NCBI GenBank assembly: GCA_963803425.1
Contig: CAWDMA010000001.1
Coordinates: forward strand, 1,426,001-1,490,000
DNA length: 64,000 nt
Source of the DNA: DASPWW01 sp963803425
GTDB taxonomy: Bacteria; Actinomycetota; Thermoleophilia; Solirubrobacterales; 70-9
Direction: 5' to 3'
The notes beneath the pieces are model-generated. The model did no database searches and had not been told where the DNA came from. It worked only from the letters and a program-made list of their open reading frames with translations. The translations under genes were made by a program, and so were the position numbers. Positions 22,943 to 31,083 of this stretch are shown piece after piece; the first letter of the stretch is position 1; each line of letters opens with the position of its first letter.

Positions 22943-23014
22943 CTTTCTGAACCCTAGCCAGCGCCCCCGACGCGCGCCCACGAGTGGCGCCGGGAGCGCC
23001 ATAATCGGGAGGCG

Positions 23015-24313
23015 ATGGAGAAGTTCGTGATCCAGGGCGGAAGCCCGCTTTCGGGAGAGATCCTCCCGGCGGGGAACAAGAACGCGGCGCTGCCGATCCT
23101 CGCCGCCTGCCTGCTCACCGATGATGACCTGGTGCTCTCGAACGTCCCGCGGATCAGCGACACGGAGACCCAGCTGTCGCTGCTCGAGGCGCTCGGGGTG
23201 AAGGTGGCGTGGGAGGGGGAGCGGCTGCGGCTGCGGGCCGACGCGATCGCGGAGACCTCGATGGACGAGGACCTGGCGGCCCTGATCCGGGCGTCGTTCC
23301 TGCTGGCCGGGCCGCTGCTGGCCCGCTGCGGCGAGGCCTCGATGCCGCCGCCGGGCGGCGATTTCATCGGCCGCCGCCGGCTCGACCCGCACCTGGACGC
23401 GTTCCGCGACCTCGGCGCCCACATCGAGGGCGAGCGGTGGCTGCGAATCGTCGCGCCGGACGGCGGCCTGCAGGCCTGCTCGATCTTCATGGACGAGCCG
23501 TCGGTGATGGCGACCGAGAACGCGCTGATGGCGGCGGCGCTCACTCCGGGCCCCACCACCATCGCCAACGCCGCCTCCGAGCCGCACGTCCAGGATCTCG
23601 CTCGGTTGCTCGTGAAGATGGGCGCGAGGGTGGACGGGATCGGCTCCAACGTGATGACCGTGCACGGCCGCGACAAGCTCGGAGGCGCGGAGCACAACGT
23701 GTGTCCCGACCACATCGAGGTGGCGAGCTTCATCGCGCTCGCAGCCGCCACCGGGGGTGAGCTCAGGATCCGCGACACCGAGCCCGCCGACCTGATCACG
23801 ATCCGCCGCCACTTCCGGCGGCTGGGGCTGAACTCGATGGTGGAGGGAAACGATGTGCTGGTCCCGCCCGAGCAGCGGCTCGAGATCAAGGACGACCTCG
23901 GCGACGCGATCCCGAAGATCGATGACGGACCGTGGCCGGCCTTCCCCGCCGATCTCACCTCGATCGCGCTCGCCCTCTCCACGCAGGCCCGGGGAACCGT
24001 GCTGATCTTCGAGAAGATGTTCGAGAACCGCCTGTTCTTCGTAGACAAGCTGGTTGCGATGGGCGCCCGGATCACACTGTGCGATCCCCACAGGGCGATC
24101 GTCAGCGGTCCGAGCCGTCTTCACGGCGCCCGCCTGGAGAGCCCGGACATCCGCGCCGGGATGGCGATGCTGATCGCGGCGCTCGCCGCCGAGGGCACCT
24201 CGGAGATCGGGAACATCGCGCAGATCGATCGCGGCTACGAGCGGATCGACCTGCGGCTGCGCGAGCTCGGCGCCCGGATCGAGCGGGCCGCGTCGGAGCG
24301 CGTCCCGGCCTAG
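23015..24313 (+). CDS. murA: UDP-N-acetylglucosamine 1-carboxyvinyltransferase (Cys-to-Asp active site)
   Basis: First committed step of peptidoglycan synthesis: transfers enolpyruvate from PEP to UDP-GlcNAc. The 432 residues are full length, with GNKNAALPILAA (Lys22/Asn23 equivalent), IRASFLLAGPLLARCGEA and the substrate-closing loop PPPGGDFIGRRRLD. The loop position that is cysteine in E. coli (Cys115) is Asp116 here, as in mycobacteria, which predicts intrinsic fosfomycin resistance. A CATAAT hexamer (23000-23005) lies nine bases before the ATG, with GGGAGG in between. Divergent from the HD gene. Confidence 0.96.
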   Translation: MEKFVIQGGSPLSGEILPAGNKNAALPILAACLLTDDDLVLSNVPRISDTETQLSLLEALGVKVAWEGERLRLRADAIAETSMDEDLAALIRASFLLAGPLLARCGEASMPPPGGDFIGRRRLDPHLDAFRDLGAHIEGERWLRIVAPDGGLQACSIFMDEPSVMATENALMAAALTPGPTTIANAASEPHVQDLARLLVKMGARVDGIGSNVMTVHGRDKLGGAEHNVCPDHIEVASFIALAAATGGELRIRDTEPADLITIRRHFRRLGLNSMVEGNDVLVPPEQRLEIKDDLGDAIPKIDDGPWPAFPADLTSIALALSTQARGTVLIFEKMFENRLFFVDKLVAMGARITLCDPHRAIVSGPSRLHGARLESPDIRAGMAMLIAALAAEGTSEIGNIAQIDRGYERIDLRLRELGARIERAASERVPA

Positions 24314-24358
24314 GGTTCGCTGTCCTGCCCGGTCCAAGCGGCCCCAGGACGCGGGAGC

Positions 24359-24424
24359 GAGCGAGCAAGATGATCAGTGATGTGAGTGCAAGCAAGCGGG
24401 AGCGGAGGAGGCCGCGTTTGTGAT
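24359..24424 (+). repeat. Second repeat family, copy 1 (about 66 bp, murA-hisZ junction)
   Basis: Aligns without gaps to the reverse complement of 41068-41133 at 49 of 66 positions, including GAGCGAGCA, GAGTGC and GAGGAGGC. It fills most of the 106-base gap between murA and hisZ and carries the GGAGGAGG ribosome-binding site and the hisZ GTG. A TAGGGT hexamer at 24311-24316 could be the his promoter. Confidence 0.6.
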
Positions 24425-25415
24425 CCATCCGATACCCCAGGGAACCCGGGACATCCTGCCCGCCGAGATGCAGGAGCTGCGCCGGCTGGAGGCGAGCCTC
24501 GCGGAGGAGTTCGAGCGCGCCGGGTACGGCGAGGTGGCGACCCCGACGATCGAGTACCACGATGTGCTCGCGCGCGGCGACGCGCGCGGGGCGCTGGCCG
24601 CGTACCGATTCTTCGACGAGCACGGCGAGCTGCTCGCGATGCGCGCCGACATGACGATTCCGATCGCACGATTGGTGGCGAGCCGGTTCGCCACCGCGGA
24701 GCCGCCGTTCAGGTTCTTCTACCTCGGAAATGCCTACCGGGCCGTCCGCCCGCAGCGCGGCCAGATGCGCGAGTTCATGCAGGCGGGGGTGGAGCTGATC
24801 GGAGCCGACGCCCCGCACGGGACCGCGGAGGTCGTCGAGGTGCTGGTCGCGGCGCTCGACGCCGCGGGCCTGTCTCGCGCCGTGATCGGGCTGGGCGACG
24901 CCGACCTGTACCGGCAGCTGCTCGCGGAGGTGGGGGTGGGGCAGGAGGCCAAGGAACGGATCCTCGACTGCCTCGCGACCCACGACCTGGTCGGGCTGCG
25001 CGAGGCCGTGGAGGAGATCGAGGGGATCGCCGATCACCATCGCGAGGCGCTCGTCAGGCTCGCGACCCTGCGGGGCGGCCCGGAGGTGCTCGACGACGCC
25101 CGAGCGCTGGGCGGCGGCGCGGTGGAGCGTGCCGGCGGCCGCCTCCAGGCGACCTTCGACGAGCTCGCCTCCCGCGGGGTGGCGGATCGCGTCCAGCTCG
25201 ACCTCGGCCTGCTCCGCGACCTGGGTTACTACACGGGGGCGATCCTCGAGGTGTACGACCCGGCGCTCGGCCACATCCTCGGCGGCGGCGGCCGCTACGA
25301 CGAGCTGATGGGGCGGTTCGGACGCGACCTGCCCGCGGCCGGGTTCGCGCTCTACCTGGAGCGCGTCCACATCGCCCAGGCCGAGGAGGAGCGGATCACC
25401 GGAGGCTCGACGTGA
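24420..25415 (+). CDS. hisZ: ATP phosphoribosyltransferase regulatory subunit
   Basis: HisS-like paralogue of 331 residues that pairs with short-form HisG for the first step of histidine synthesis and carries allosteric control. It resembles a class II synthetase catalytic core: QGTRDILP at the start, MRADMTIPIARLVASR (motif 2 region), RYRAVRPQRGQ-like RAVRPQRGQMREF, and YYTGAILEVYDP with GGGGRYDELMGRFG (HisA/HisB-like motifs), but lacks an anticodon domain. GTG 24420 has GGAGGAGG eight bases upstream. It opens the his operon and overlaps hisG as GTGA. Confidence 0.93.
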   Translation: MIHPIPQGTRDILPAEMQELRRLEASLAEEFERAGYGEVATPTIEYHDVLARGDARGALAAYRFFDEHGELLAMRADMTIPIARLVASRFATAEPPFRFFYLGNAYRAVRPQRGQMREFMQAGVELIGADAPHGTAEVVEVLVAALDAAGLSRAVIGLGDADLYRQLLAEVGVGQEAKERILDCLATHDLVGLREAVEEIEGIADHHREALVRLATLRGGPEVLDDARALGGGAVERAGGRLQATFDELASRGVADRVQLDLGLLRDLGYYTGAILEVYDPALGHILGGGGRYDELMGRFGRDLPAAGFALYLERVHIAQAEEERITGGST

Positions 25416-26089
25416 CCGGGATCGAGGGGCCGACCCGCGCCCTGCCCGAAAGCGGGCTGAAGCTCGCCGTGCCCCGCGGGGCGCTGTTCGAGCAGACGAC
25501 CGATGCGCTCGAGTCGACCGGGCTCGACGTCTCCGAGCTGCGCGGGGACTCCCGCTCACTCGTGTTCGAGGTGGGCGAGCTGACGGTCGTCACGATGCGC
25601 CCGTCCGACGTTCCGACCTACGTCGAGGCGGGCGCCGCCGACCTCGGGATCACCGGCAAGGACGTGCTGATGGAGCAGCACGACCGGGTCGTGTACGAGC
25701 TGCTCGACCTCGGCTACGGCGCGTGCCGGATGGTGCTCGCCGGCCGCCGCGGCGACGAGCGGCTGGGGGAGTCCGAGCGCCGGCTGGGGGCGATGCGGAT
25801 CGCGACCAAGTACCCGCGGATCGCGCACGACTACTTCGAGCGAACCGGGCGGCAGGCGGAGGTGATCGAGGTGAAGGGATCCGTGGAGCTGGCGCCGCTG
25901 GTCGGCCTCGCGGACGGGATCGTCGACCTCGTCGACACCGGCCGCACGCTGGCCGAGAACGACCTCGAGGTGCGCGAGGAGATCGCCACCTCGACCGCGC
26001 GCCTGGTCGGGAACAGGATCGCCCACAAGCTGCGAGGCCCGGAGGTGGACGCGCTCGCCGACCGGCTGCGAAGGGCGACGAGCCCGTGA
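25412..26089 (+). CDS. hisG: ATP phosphoribosyltransferase, short form
   Basis: Catalytic subunit for ATP + PRPP to phosphoribosyl-ATP; 225 residues, the short type lacking the C-terminal regulatory domain and therefore dependent on HisZ. Seen are LKLAVPRGALFEQT, DLGITGKDVLMEQ, RIATKYPRIAHDYF and the PRPP-binding DGIVDLVDTGRTLAEN. Overlaps hisZ and hisD by four bases each (GTGA). Confidence 0.96.
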   Translation: MTGIEGPTRALPESGLKLAVPRGALFEQTTDALESTGLDVSELRGDSRSLVFEVGELTVVTMRPSDVPTYVEAGAADLGITGKDVLMEQHDRVVYELLDLGYGACRMVLAGRRGDERLGESERRLGAMRIATKYPRIAHDYFERTGRQAEVIEVKGSVELAPLVGLADGIVDLVDTGRTLAENDLEVREEIATSTARLVGNRIAHKLRGPEVDALADRLRRATSP

Positions 26090-27384
26090 GGGTGGAGCGC
26101 GCACGACTGGGCGCCGATCCGGGCGCGCTCGCCCGGGAGCTGCGCGCCGCTCGCCCCGCGCCGGAGGAGGTCGCGGACAGCGTCGCGGCGATCCTCGCCG
26201 AGGTCGAGGAAGGCGGCGACGTGGCGCTGCGCGAGATCACCCGCCGCCTCGACGGCGTCGAGGATCCCCCGCCATCGGCGCGGGTCCCCGCGGCGGAGAT
26301 CGAGGCGGCTGCCCGCGCCGCGCCAACCGAGCTGCGGGAGGCGCTGGAGGCCGCCGCTGCGAACATCCGGACGGTCGCCGAGGCCGAGCGCGCCGCGATC
26401 GCCGACGTGACCGTGGACCTGCCCGCCGGGCAGCGGGTTCGGATTGCGGACGCCGCTGTCGCCGCAGCGGGCGCGTACGCGCCCGGCGGGCGGGCCGCCT
26501 ACCCCTCGTCCGTGCTGATGTGCTGCATTCCCGCCCGCGTCGCCGGAGTCGATCGCGTCGCGGTCGCCTCGCCCCCGGGACCCGGAGGGGCCGTCAACCC
26601 CGCGGTGCTCGCGGCGTGCGAGCTGGCCGCGGTGGACGAGGTGTACGCCGTCGGCGGGGCGCAGGCGATCGCCGCGCTCGCGCTCGGCACCGAGACGATC
26701 GCGCCGGTCGACCTGATCGCAGGTCCCGGGAACCGGTACGTGATGGAGGCGAAGCGGCTGCTCTCCGGGCGAGTCGGGGTCGACGGGGTGGCGGGGCCGA
26801 CTGAGCTCGTCGTCGTCGCCGACGGCTCCGCGGACCCTGACCTGGTGGCGCTGGACCTCGGAGCGCAGGCGGAGCACGGCACCGACGGGCTGCTTGCGGC
26901 GATCTCACCCGACACGGACCTGCTCGACGGCGTTGCAGCGGCCGTCCGCAAGCTCGCCCCGCAGCGTCCCACCGTCACCGAGGCCGTCCTGACGCTGGTC
27001 GAGACCCGCGACCGCGATGCGGCGGTGGCGCTCGCCGACGCGCTCGGGCCCGAGCACCTCGAGCTGCAGCTGCGGGACGCCGGCGAGGAGGAGGCCGGCG
27101 CGCGGGTCGCCGGGTCCGTGTTCGTCGGCCCCGGCGGGGGCGCCGCGTTCGGCGACTACGCCGCCGGCTCGAACCACGTGCTGCCCACCGGCGGGGCCGC
27201 CCGGTTCGGCGGACCGCTCGGGGTCCGCACCTTCATGCGCCGCACATCCGTCGTCTCGATCCCCGGCGATGCCGCCGCGCGGCTGGCGCCCACCGTCGCG
27301 ACGATCTCCAGTGCCGAGGGGCTCCCGGTGCACGGCGAGTCGGCGAAGGCGCGGGCGCGGGAGAATGGAGGCCGAGATGAGTAG
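26086..27384 (+). CDS. hisD: Histidinol dehydrogenase
   Basis: Zinc enzyme for the last two oxidations, histidinol to histidine; 432 residues. Landmarks are AAGAYAPGGRAAYPSS, EVYAVGGAQAIAALALGT, DLIAGPGNRYV, GPTELVVVADGSAD, QAEHGTDG (metal-ligand His), GPEHLEL (catalytic Glu-His) and LPTGGAARFGGPLGVRTF. GTG 26086 overlaps the hisG stop; the 3' end overlaps hisB by eight bases. Confidence 0.96.
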   Translation: MRVERARLGADPGALARELRAARPAPEEVADSVAAILAEVEEGGDVALREITRRLDGVEDPPPSARVPAAEIEAAARAAPTELREALEAAAANIRTVAEAERAAIADVTVDLPAGQRVRIADAAVAAAGAYAPGGRAAYPSSVLMCCIPARVAGVDRVAVASPPGPGGAVNPAVLAACELAAVDEVYAVGGAQAIAALALGTETIAPVDLIAGPGNRYVMEAKRLLSGRVGVDGVAGPTELVVVADGSADPDLVALDLGAQAEHGTDGLLAAISPDTDLLDGVAAAVRKLAPQRPTVTEAVLTLVETRDRDAAVALADALGPEHLELQLRDAGEEEAGARVAGSVFVGPGGGAAFGDYAAGSNHVLPTGGAARFGGPLGVRTFMRRTSVVSIPGDAAARLAPTVATISSAEGLPVHGESAKARARENGGRDE

Positions 27385-27967
27385 GACGGGACGGATCGAG
27401 CGCAGGACCAAGGAGACCGAGGTGACGCTCGCGGTCGACCTCGACGGCGGCGATGTCGCTGTCTCGACCGGCGTCGGCTTCCTCGACCACATGCTGGAGC
27501 TGCTCGGCCGGCACGGCCGGCTGGGGCTGGCGGTCGAGTCCGAGGGGGACCTGGAGACCGGCGCGCACCACACCACCGAGGACGTCGGGATCGCGCTCGG
27601 GCAGGCACTGGACGCGGCGCTCGGCGACCGCGCCGGGATTCGGCGGTACGGGTACATCGCGATCCCGATGGATGAGGCGCTCGGGATCTGCGCGATCGAC
27701 ATCTCCGGGCGTCCGCTTTGCCTGTTCGAGTCCGAACTGCCGCCGCTCGCGATCGCGGGCTTCGACACCGAGCTCACCGAGGAGTTCTTCCGGGCCGTGG
27801 CGACGAACGCGAAGCTCACCCTGCATCTCGGCACCCGGTACGGGTCGAACGCGCACCACATGGTCGAGGCGTGCTTCAAGGCCTTCGCCCGCGCGCTCCG
27901 GGAGGCGGTCGAGATCGACCCCAACGAGACCGGCGTGCCCTCGACGAAGGGAACGTTGACGGAATGA
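27377..27967 (+). CDS. hisB: Imidazoleglycerol-phosphate dehydratase
   Basis: Dehydrates imidazoleglycerol phosphate; 196 residues, monofunctional form. The manganese-binding repeats are visible as GFLDHMLELLGRHG, HHTTEDVGIALGQAL and SNAHHMVEACFKAFARAL. ATG 27377 has GGAG six bases upstream; an in-frame ATG at 27365 would add four residues. Coupled to hisH by ATGA. Confidence 0.96.
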   Translation: MSRTGRIERRTKETEVTLAVDLDGGDVAVSTGVGFLDHMLELLGRHGRLGLAVESEGDLETGAHHTTEDVGIALGQALDAALGDRAGIRRYGYIAIPMDEALGICAIDISGRPLCLFESELPPLAIAGFDTELTEEFFRAVATNAKLTLHLGTRYGSNAHHMVEACFKAFARALREAVEIDPNETGVPSTKGTLTE

Positions 27968-28611
27968 CGCGCGTGGCAATTCTCGACTATGGGATGGGCA
28001 ATCTCCGTTCGGTCGAGAAGGCGCTGGAGCGCGTCGGTGCCACCGGCGAGCGGACCAGCGACCACGAGCGGGTCCGCGCCGCCGACGGCGTGATCCTGCC
28101 CGGGGTGGGCGCGTTTCCCCGCGCGATGGGCCGGATCCGCGAGCTCGGGCTGGACGCGCTGGTCCGGGAGCGGCTCGACCACCGTGTCCCGGTGCTCGGG
28201 ATCTGCCTCGGCCTGCAGCTCCTGTTCGAGCGCTCAGTCGAGAACGCCGGCGCGGGCGGACTCGGCCTGCTCGAGGGCACGGTCGAGCCGATCGACGCCG
28301 GCGAGCTGAAGGTGCCGCACATCGGGTGGTCGCCGGTGCGGTGGGAGCGGGACTCGGCCCTGCTCGACGGGCTCGGGGACGAGACCGCGTTCTACTTCGT
28401 GCACTCGTTCACGCCGCGCCCGGCCAATCGCGCCGACGTGCTCGGCACCGCCGCGTACGGAGAGCGGTTCGCGTGCGCGGTGGAGCGCCCGCCGCTGTAC
28501 GGAGTGCAGTTCCACCCGGAGAAGTCGAGCGCCGCGGGCCTGCGGCTGCTGACGAACTTCACGGGGATCTGCGCTGCAGCGCGAGCGCCACGAGCCGCAT
28601 CCCTGCAGTGA
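27964..28611 (+). CDS. hisH: Imidazole glycerol phosphate synthase, glutaminase subunit
   Basis: Class I glutamine amidotransferase that feeds ammonia to HisF; 215 residues. The triad is Cys in LGICLGLQLLF and His-Glu in VQFHPEKSS; the start MTRVAILDYGMGNLRSV is typical. The tail ICAAARAPRAASLQ goes beyond the usual LLTNF end, and the TGA stop is provided by the left end of the first palindromic repeat (CAGTGACCC). hisA lies 90 bases further on, after the repeat pair. Confidence 0.95.
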   Translation: MTRVAILDYGMGNLRSVEKALERVGATGERTSDHERVRAADGVILPGVGAFPRAMGRIRELGLDALVRERLDHRVPVLGICLGLQLLFERSVENAGAGGLGLLEGTVEPIDAGELKVPHIGWSPVRWERDSALLDGLGDETAFYFVHSFTPRPANRADVLGTAAYGERFACAVERPPLYGVQFHPEKSSAAGLRLLTNFTGICAAARAPRAASLQ

Positions 28612-28705
28612 CCCGGCCAAAGCGGACGCGCAGCGGAGCATTTGGCCGGCAATGACAGTGACCCGGCCAAAGCGGACGCGCAGCGGAGCATTTGGCCGGC
28701 AATGA
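28606..28705 (+). repeat. Two identical 50-bp tandem units, each with a palindromic element (copies C1 and C2, type II)
   Basis: Units 28606-28655 and 28656-28705 are identical. Each has arm CCGGCCAAA, loop GCGGACGCGCAGCGGAGCA and arm TTTGGCCGG (28613-28649 and 28663-28699), flanked by CAGTGAC on the left and GGCAATGA on the right. The left flank of unit 1 holds the hisH stop and the right flank of unit 2 holds the hisA ATG, so the pair fills the hisH-hisA junction exactly. Confidence 0.9.
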
Positions 28706-29439
28706 TCCTCCTGCCCGCGGTCGACATCCGAGGCGGCCGGGCGGTGCGTCTGACCCAGGGCGACTACGAGCGCGAGACCGCCTACGACGCGGATCCGGTC
28801 GACGCCGCAAGGCGGTGGGTCGAGGGCGGCGCGGAGTGGCTGCACGTTGTCGACCTCGACGGCGCCCGCCAGGGCGGCCCGGTCAACCTCGACCAGGTGC
28901 GTCGAATCGCCGCCGCGGTGGAGGCGCCGATTGAGCTCGGCGGCGGGCTGCGCGACGCCGACGCGGTCGCCACCGCCCTCGACGCCGGCGCCGCCCGGGT
29001 CGTGCTCGGGACCGCCGCCCATCGCGATCCCGAGATGCTCGGCGAGCTTGTCGCGGAGCACGGCGAGCGGATCGTGGTCTCGGTCGACGCGCGCGGGGAG
29101 GAGGTGTCGGTATCGGGGTGGACCGAGCGGACCGGGACGACTGCCGCGGAGCTGCTCCGCGAGCTCACCGCGCGAGGCGTGTCCCGGTTCGTGTACACCC
29201 CTGTCGAGGTGGACGGGACGCTCGAGGGCCCCGGTCTGGACGAGATCCGCTTCGCGTCCGAGGCCACCGACGCGGGGCTGATCTACTCCGGAGGCGTAGG
29301 CACGCTCGACGACCTCGAGTCGCTGTCTGCGCTGCAGCTGCCCAACCTGGAGGGCGTGATCGTGGGCCGTGCCCTGTACGAAGGCCGGTTCGGCGTGGCC
29401 GAGGCCCGGGCGTCGCTGCAACAGCACCCACGCAGCTAG
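28702..29439 (+). CDS. hisA: 1-(5-phosphoribosyl)-5-[(5-phosphoribosylamino)methylideneamino]imidazole-4-carboxamide isomerase
   Basis: ProFAR isomerase, a (beta/alpha)8 barrel of 245 residues. The N-terminal catalytic Asp is in LLPAVDIRGGRAVRL, the first phosphate site in ELGGGLRDADAV and the second in YSGGVGTLDDLE; WLHVVDLDGA is also typical. The ATG comes from the end of a palindromic repeat (AATGA), and no Shine-Dalgarno is evident, so initiation may depend on coupling or on the repeat hairpin. Confidence 0.95.
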   Translation: MILLPAVDIRGGRAVRLTQGDYERETAYDADPVDAARRWVEGGAEWLHVVDLDGARQGGPVNLDQVRRIAAAVEAPIELGGGLRDADAVATALDAGAARVVLGTAAHRDPEMLGELVAEHGERIVVSVDARGEEVSVSGWTERTGTTAAELLRELTARGVSRFVYTPVEVDGTLEGPGLDEIRFASEATDAGLIYSGGVGTLDDLESLSALQLPNLEGVIVGRALYEGRFGVAEARASLQQHPRS

Positions 29440-29449
29440 CATCGAAGTC

Positions 29450-29692
29450 TTGTCCGCCCTGACCAGGATCGTCGCGCGCGGCCGCGCGTTCAACTGGATC
29501 GCGCTGTTCGAGGCCGCCCGGTTCGTCTACAAGCACGGTAGGCAGCGCTGGGAGCACCTCAGCCCCGACGAGCGCCGCCAACTCGGCGAGCTGATCCGGA
29601 AGTCGAAGGGGCGGAGGTCGAACCTGTCCGATCGGGAGCGGGACCGGATGTGGCAGATCGTCAAGAAGGTGGCGTGGTCCTCAAGCGGGTGA
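29450..29692 (+). CDS. Small basic conserved-looking protein between hisA and hisF
   Basis: Not recognised. 80 residues, strongly basic, with FNWIALFEAARFVYKHG near the start and the helical, charged stretch LSPDERRQLGELIRKSKG followed by NLSDRERDRMWQIVKK, possibly nucleic-acid or ribosome binding. The TTG at 29450 lies seven bases after a TAGCAT hexamer (29437-29442) that overlaps the hisA stop, so it may also have its own leaderless transcript. Its end overlaps the hisF start by 19 bases. It has no known role in histidine synthesis. Confidence 0.65.
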   Translation: MSALTRIVARGRAFNWIALFEAARFVYKHGRQRWEHLSPDERRQLGELIRKSKGRRSNLSDRERDRMWQIVKKVAWSSSG

Positions 29693-30477
29693 TCCCCTGC
29701 CTCGACGTCGACCGGGGGCGGGTCGTGAAGGGAACCAACTTCGTCGGGCTGCGGGACGCGGGCGACCCGGTCGAGCTCGCCGAGCGCTACGACGCCGCGG
29801 GCGCCGACGAGCTCGTCTTCCTCGACATCACCGCGTCGCACGAGCGCCGCGAGACGATCGTGGAGCTGGCCCGCCGCACCGCGGACAACGTGTTCATCCC
29901 ATTCACGATCGGGGGCGGGATCCGCTCGGTCGAGGATGCGCAGGCGGTGCTCGACGCCGGCGCGGACAAGGTGTCGGTGAACTCGGCGGCGCTGGCGCGC
30001 CCGGAGCTGATCGACGAGCTCTCGGAGGTGTTCGGCGCCCAGTGCGTGGTCGTTGCCATTGACGCAAAGATCAAGCTCGCGGCGTCCTCCGCTTCGCGTC
30101 CGGGCGCCGCAGGGTCACCGCCGGGACGTTGGGGCATCTGGGTCAACGGAGGCCGCAAGCCGGTCGACCGTGAGGCGGTCGAGTGGGCGCGGGAGGCGGC
30201 CGAGCGGGGGGCGGGGGAGATCCTGCTGACGAGCATGGACCGCGACGGGACCACCGATGGGTACGACCTGGAGCTGACCCGGGCGGTCTCCGAGGCGGTC
30301 GGGATCCCGGTGATCGCGTCCGGAGGGGCCGGCGAGCTGGACCACCTCGCCGATGCGATCTCCGAGGGCGGCGCCGACGCGGTCCTGTGCGCGTCGATCT
30401 TCCACTACGGCCGGCACACGGTCGGCGAGGCGAAGCGACGGATGCGCGACGCCGGGGTGCCGGTCCGGCAGGGCTAG
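29674..30477 (+). CDS. hisF: Imidazole glycerol phosphate synthase, cyclase subunit, with an in-frame palindromic insertion
   Basis: Closes the imidazole ring using ammonia from HisH; (beta/alpha)8 barrel. The 267 residues compare with about 252 in the family. Catalytic aspartates are in IPCLDVDRGRVVKG and VVVAIDAK; phosphate sites are TIGGGIRSVED and IASGGAGELDH. Directly after AIDAK a stretch of about 14 residues (LAASSASRPGAAG and SPPG) comes from the palindromic element at 30076-30113 and lengthens the loop after the catalytic strand 5. The flanking NGGRKPVDREAVEW is normal. GTG 29674 gives VVLKRVIPCLD. It shares a CTAG stop with the next, convergent gene. Confidence 0.94.
   Translation: MVLKRVIPCLDVDRGRVVKGTNFVGLRDAGDPVELAERYDAAGADELVFLDITASHERRETIVELARRTADNVFIPFTIGGGIRSVEDAQAVLDAGADKVSVNSAALARPELIDELSEVFGAQCVVVAIDAKIKLAASSASRPGAAGSPPGRWGIWVNGGRKPVDREAVEWAREAAERGAGEILLTSMDRDGTTDGYDLELTRAVSEAVGIPVIASGGAGELDHLADAISEGGADAVLCASIFHYGRHTVGEAKRRMRDAGVPVRQG
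30076..30113 (-). repeat. Palindromic element copy D (type I), in frame inside hisF
   Basis: 38 bp; on the minus strand arm CCTGCGGCG, loop CCCGGACGCGAAGCGGAGGA, arm CGCCGCGAG (one mismatch, one wobble). The loop is identical to copies B and F. Confidence 0.85.
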
Positions 30478-31031
30478 CTGAGCAGGATCAGCGCGGCGAC
30501 GATCTCGCCGCCGACGACCAGGGCCGCGGCCACGGCGAACGCGATCACCCGGGGGCGACGGAGGCTGAATCCGCGGTCGGGCCCGCGGCCCTGCGGGTGG
30601 GTTCCAGCCGGTGCCTCGATCGCGGCCCACCCGGCGGTCTCGATCGGGCCGACGAGTTGCTCGACGAAGGGCAGCGGGGGGCGGCGCAGTCCCCGCAGGT
30701 GCATCTCACGGTTGATCCAGTCGCGGATCGTGGCGCCGGCCTTGCGCTCGACGGCGAACTCCCACACGTCGACCTCGCCGTTCCGCCGGGCGGCGAACCG
30801 CATCGTCCCCCGGGCGTGCTTTCGGGGGCGCTCGTACGGCGACCGGCCGCTGACGGTGAGCGCCTCGAGCTCCTGCAGCTCGATCCACATCTCGCGCTCG
30901 TCGGGAGCACTGAACCGGACGCCTCGCGGCTCGACCTGGAGCCGTCCGCGCGTGATCGGGCCGCGCTCGCGCGGATCGCCGCGGAGGTAGTCGGCGCGCA
31001 CGGCGCGGGGGTGGCTGACAGCGACAGCCAT
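30474..31031 (-). CDS. Membrane-anchored protein of unknown function, C-terminal helix
   Basis: Not recognised. In 185 residues there is a soluble N-terminal beta-rich part (GRLQVEPRGVRFSAPDE, IELQELEALTVSG, FAVERKAGATIRDWIN) that resembles a PH/GRAM-like fold in its strand spacing, a basic/proline-rich linker, and a single C-terminal membrane helix (VIAFAVAAALVVGGEIVAAL), so the soluble domain is probably cytoplasmic (tail-anchored). It converges on hisF with a shared CTAG and is downstream of the PQQ-repeat gene on another strand order. Function cannot be inferred. Confidence 0.65.
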   Translation of the reverse strand: MAVAVSHPRAVRADYLRGDPRERGPITRGRLQVEPRGVRFSAPDEREMWIELQELEALTVSGRSPYERPRKHARGTMRFAARRNGEVDVWEFAVERKAGATIRDWINREMHLRGLRRPPLPFVEQLVGPIETAGWAAIEAPAGTHPQGRGPDRGFSLRRPRVIAFAVAAALVVGGEIVAALILLS

Positions 31032-31083
31032 ACGCGGGGTACTTCGAGTTCCCCGGCCGGATTCCTGAAAGATCCGGTGCGGC

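Noticed and set aside
24321..24350. Inverted repeat GTCCTG/CAGGAC around CCCGGTCCAAGCGGCCC, as a further palindromic element
   Set aside because: The arms are only six bases and the loop is only loosely similar; it may be a decayed copy or a weak murA terminator, not enough to count.
28606..28705. Tandem 50-bp units considered as a CRISPR fragment
   Set aside because: The units abut without spacers, carry a 9-bp-armed palindrome also found singly elsewhere, and no cas genes are near. No CRISPR array is seen anywhere in the window.
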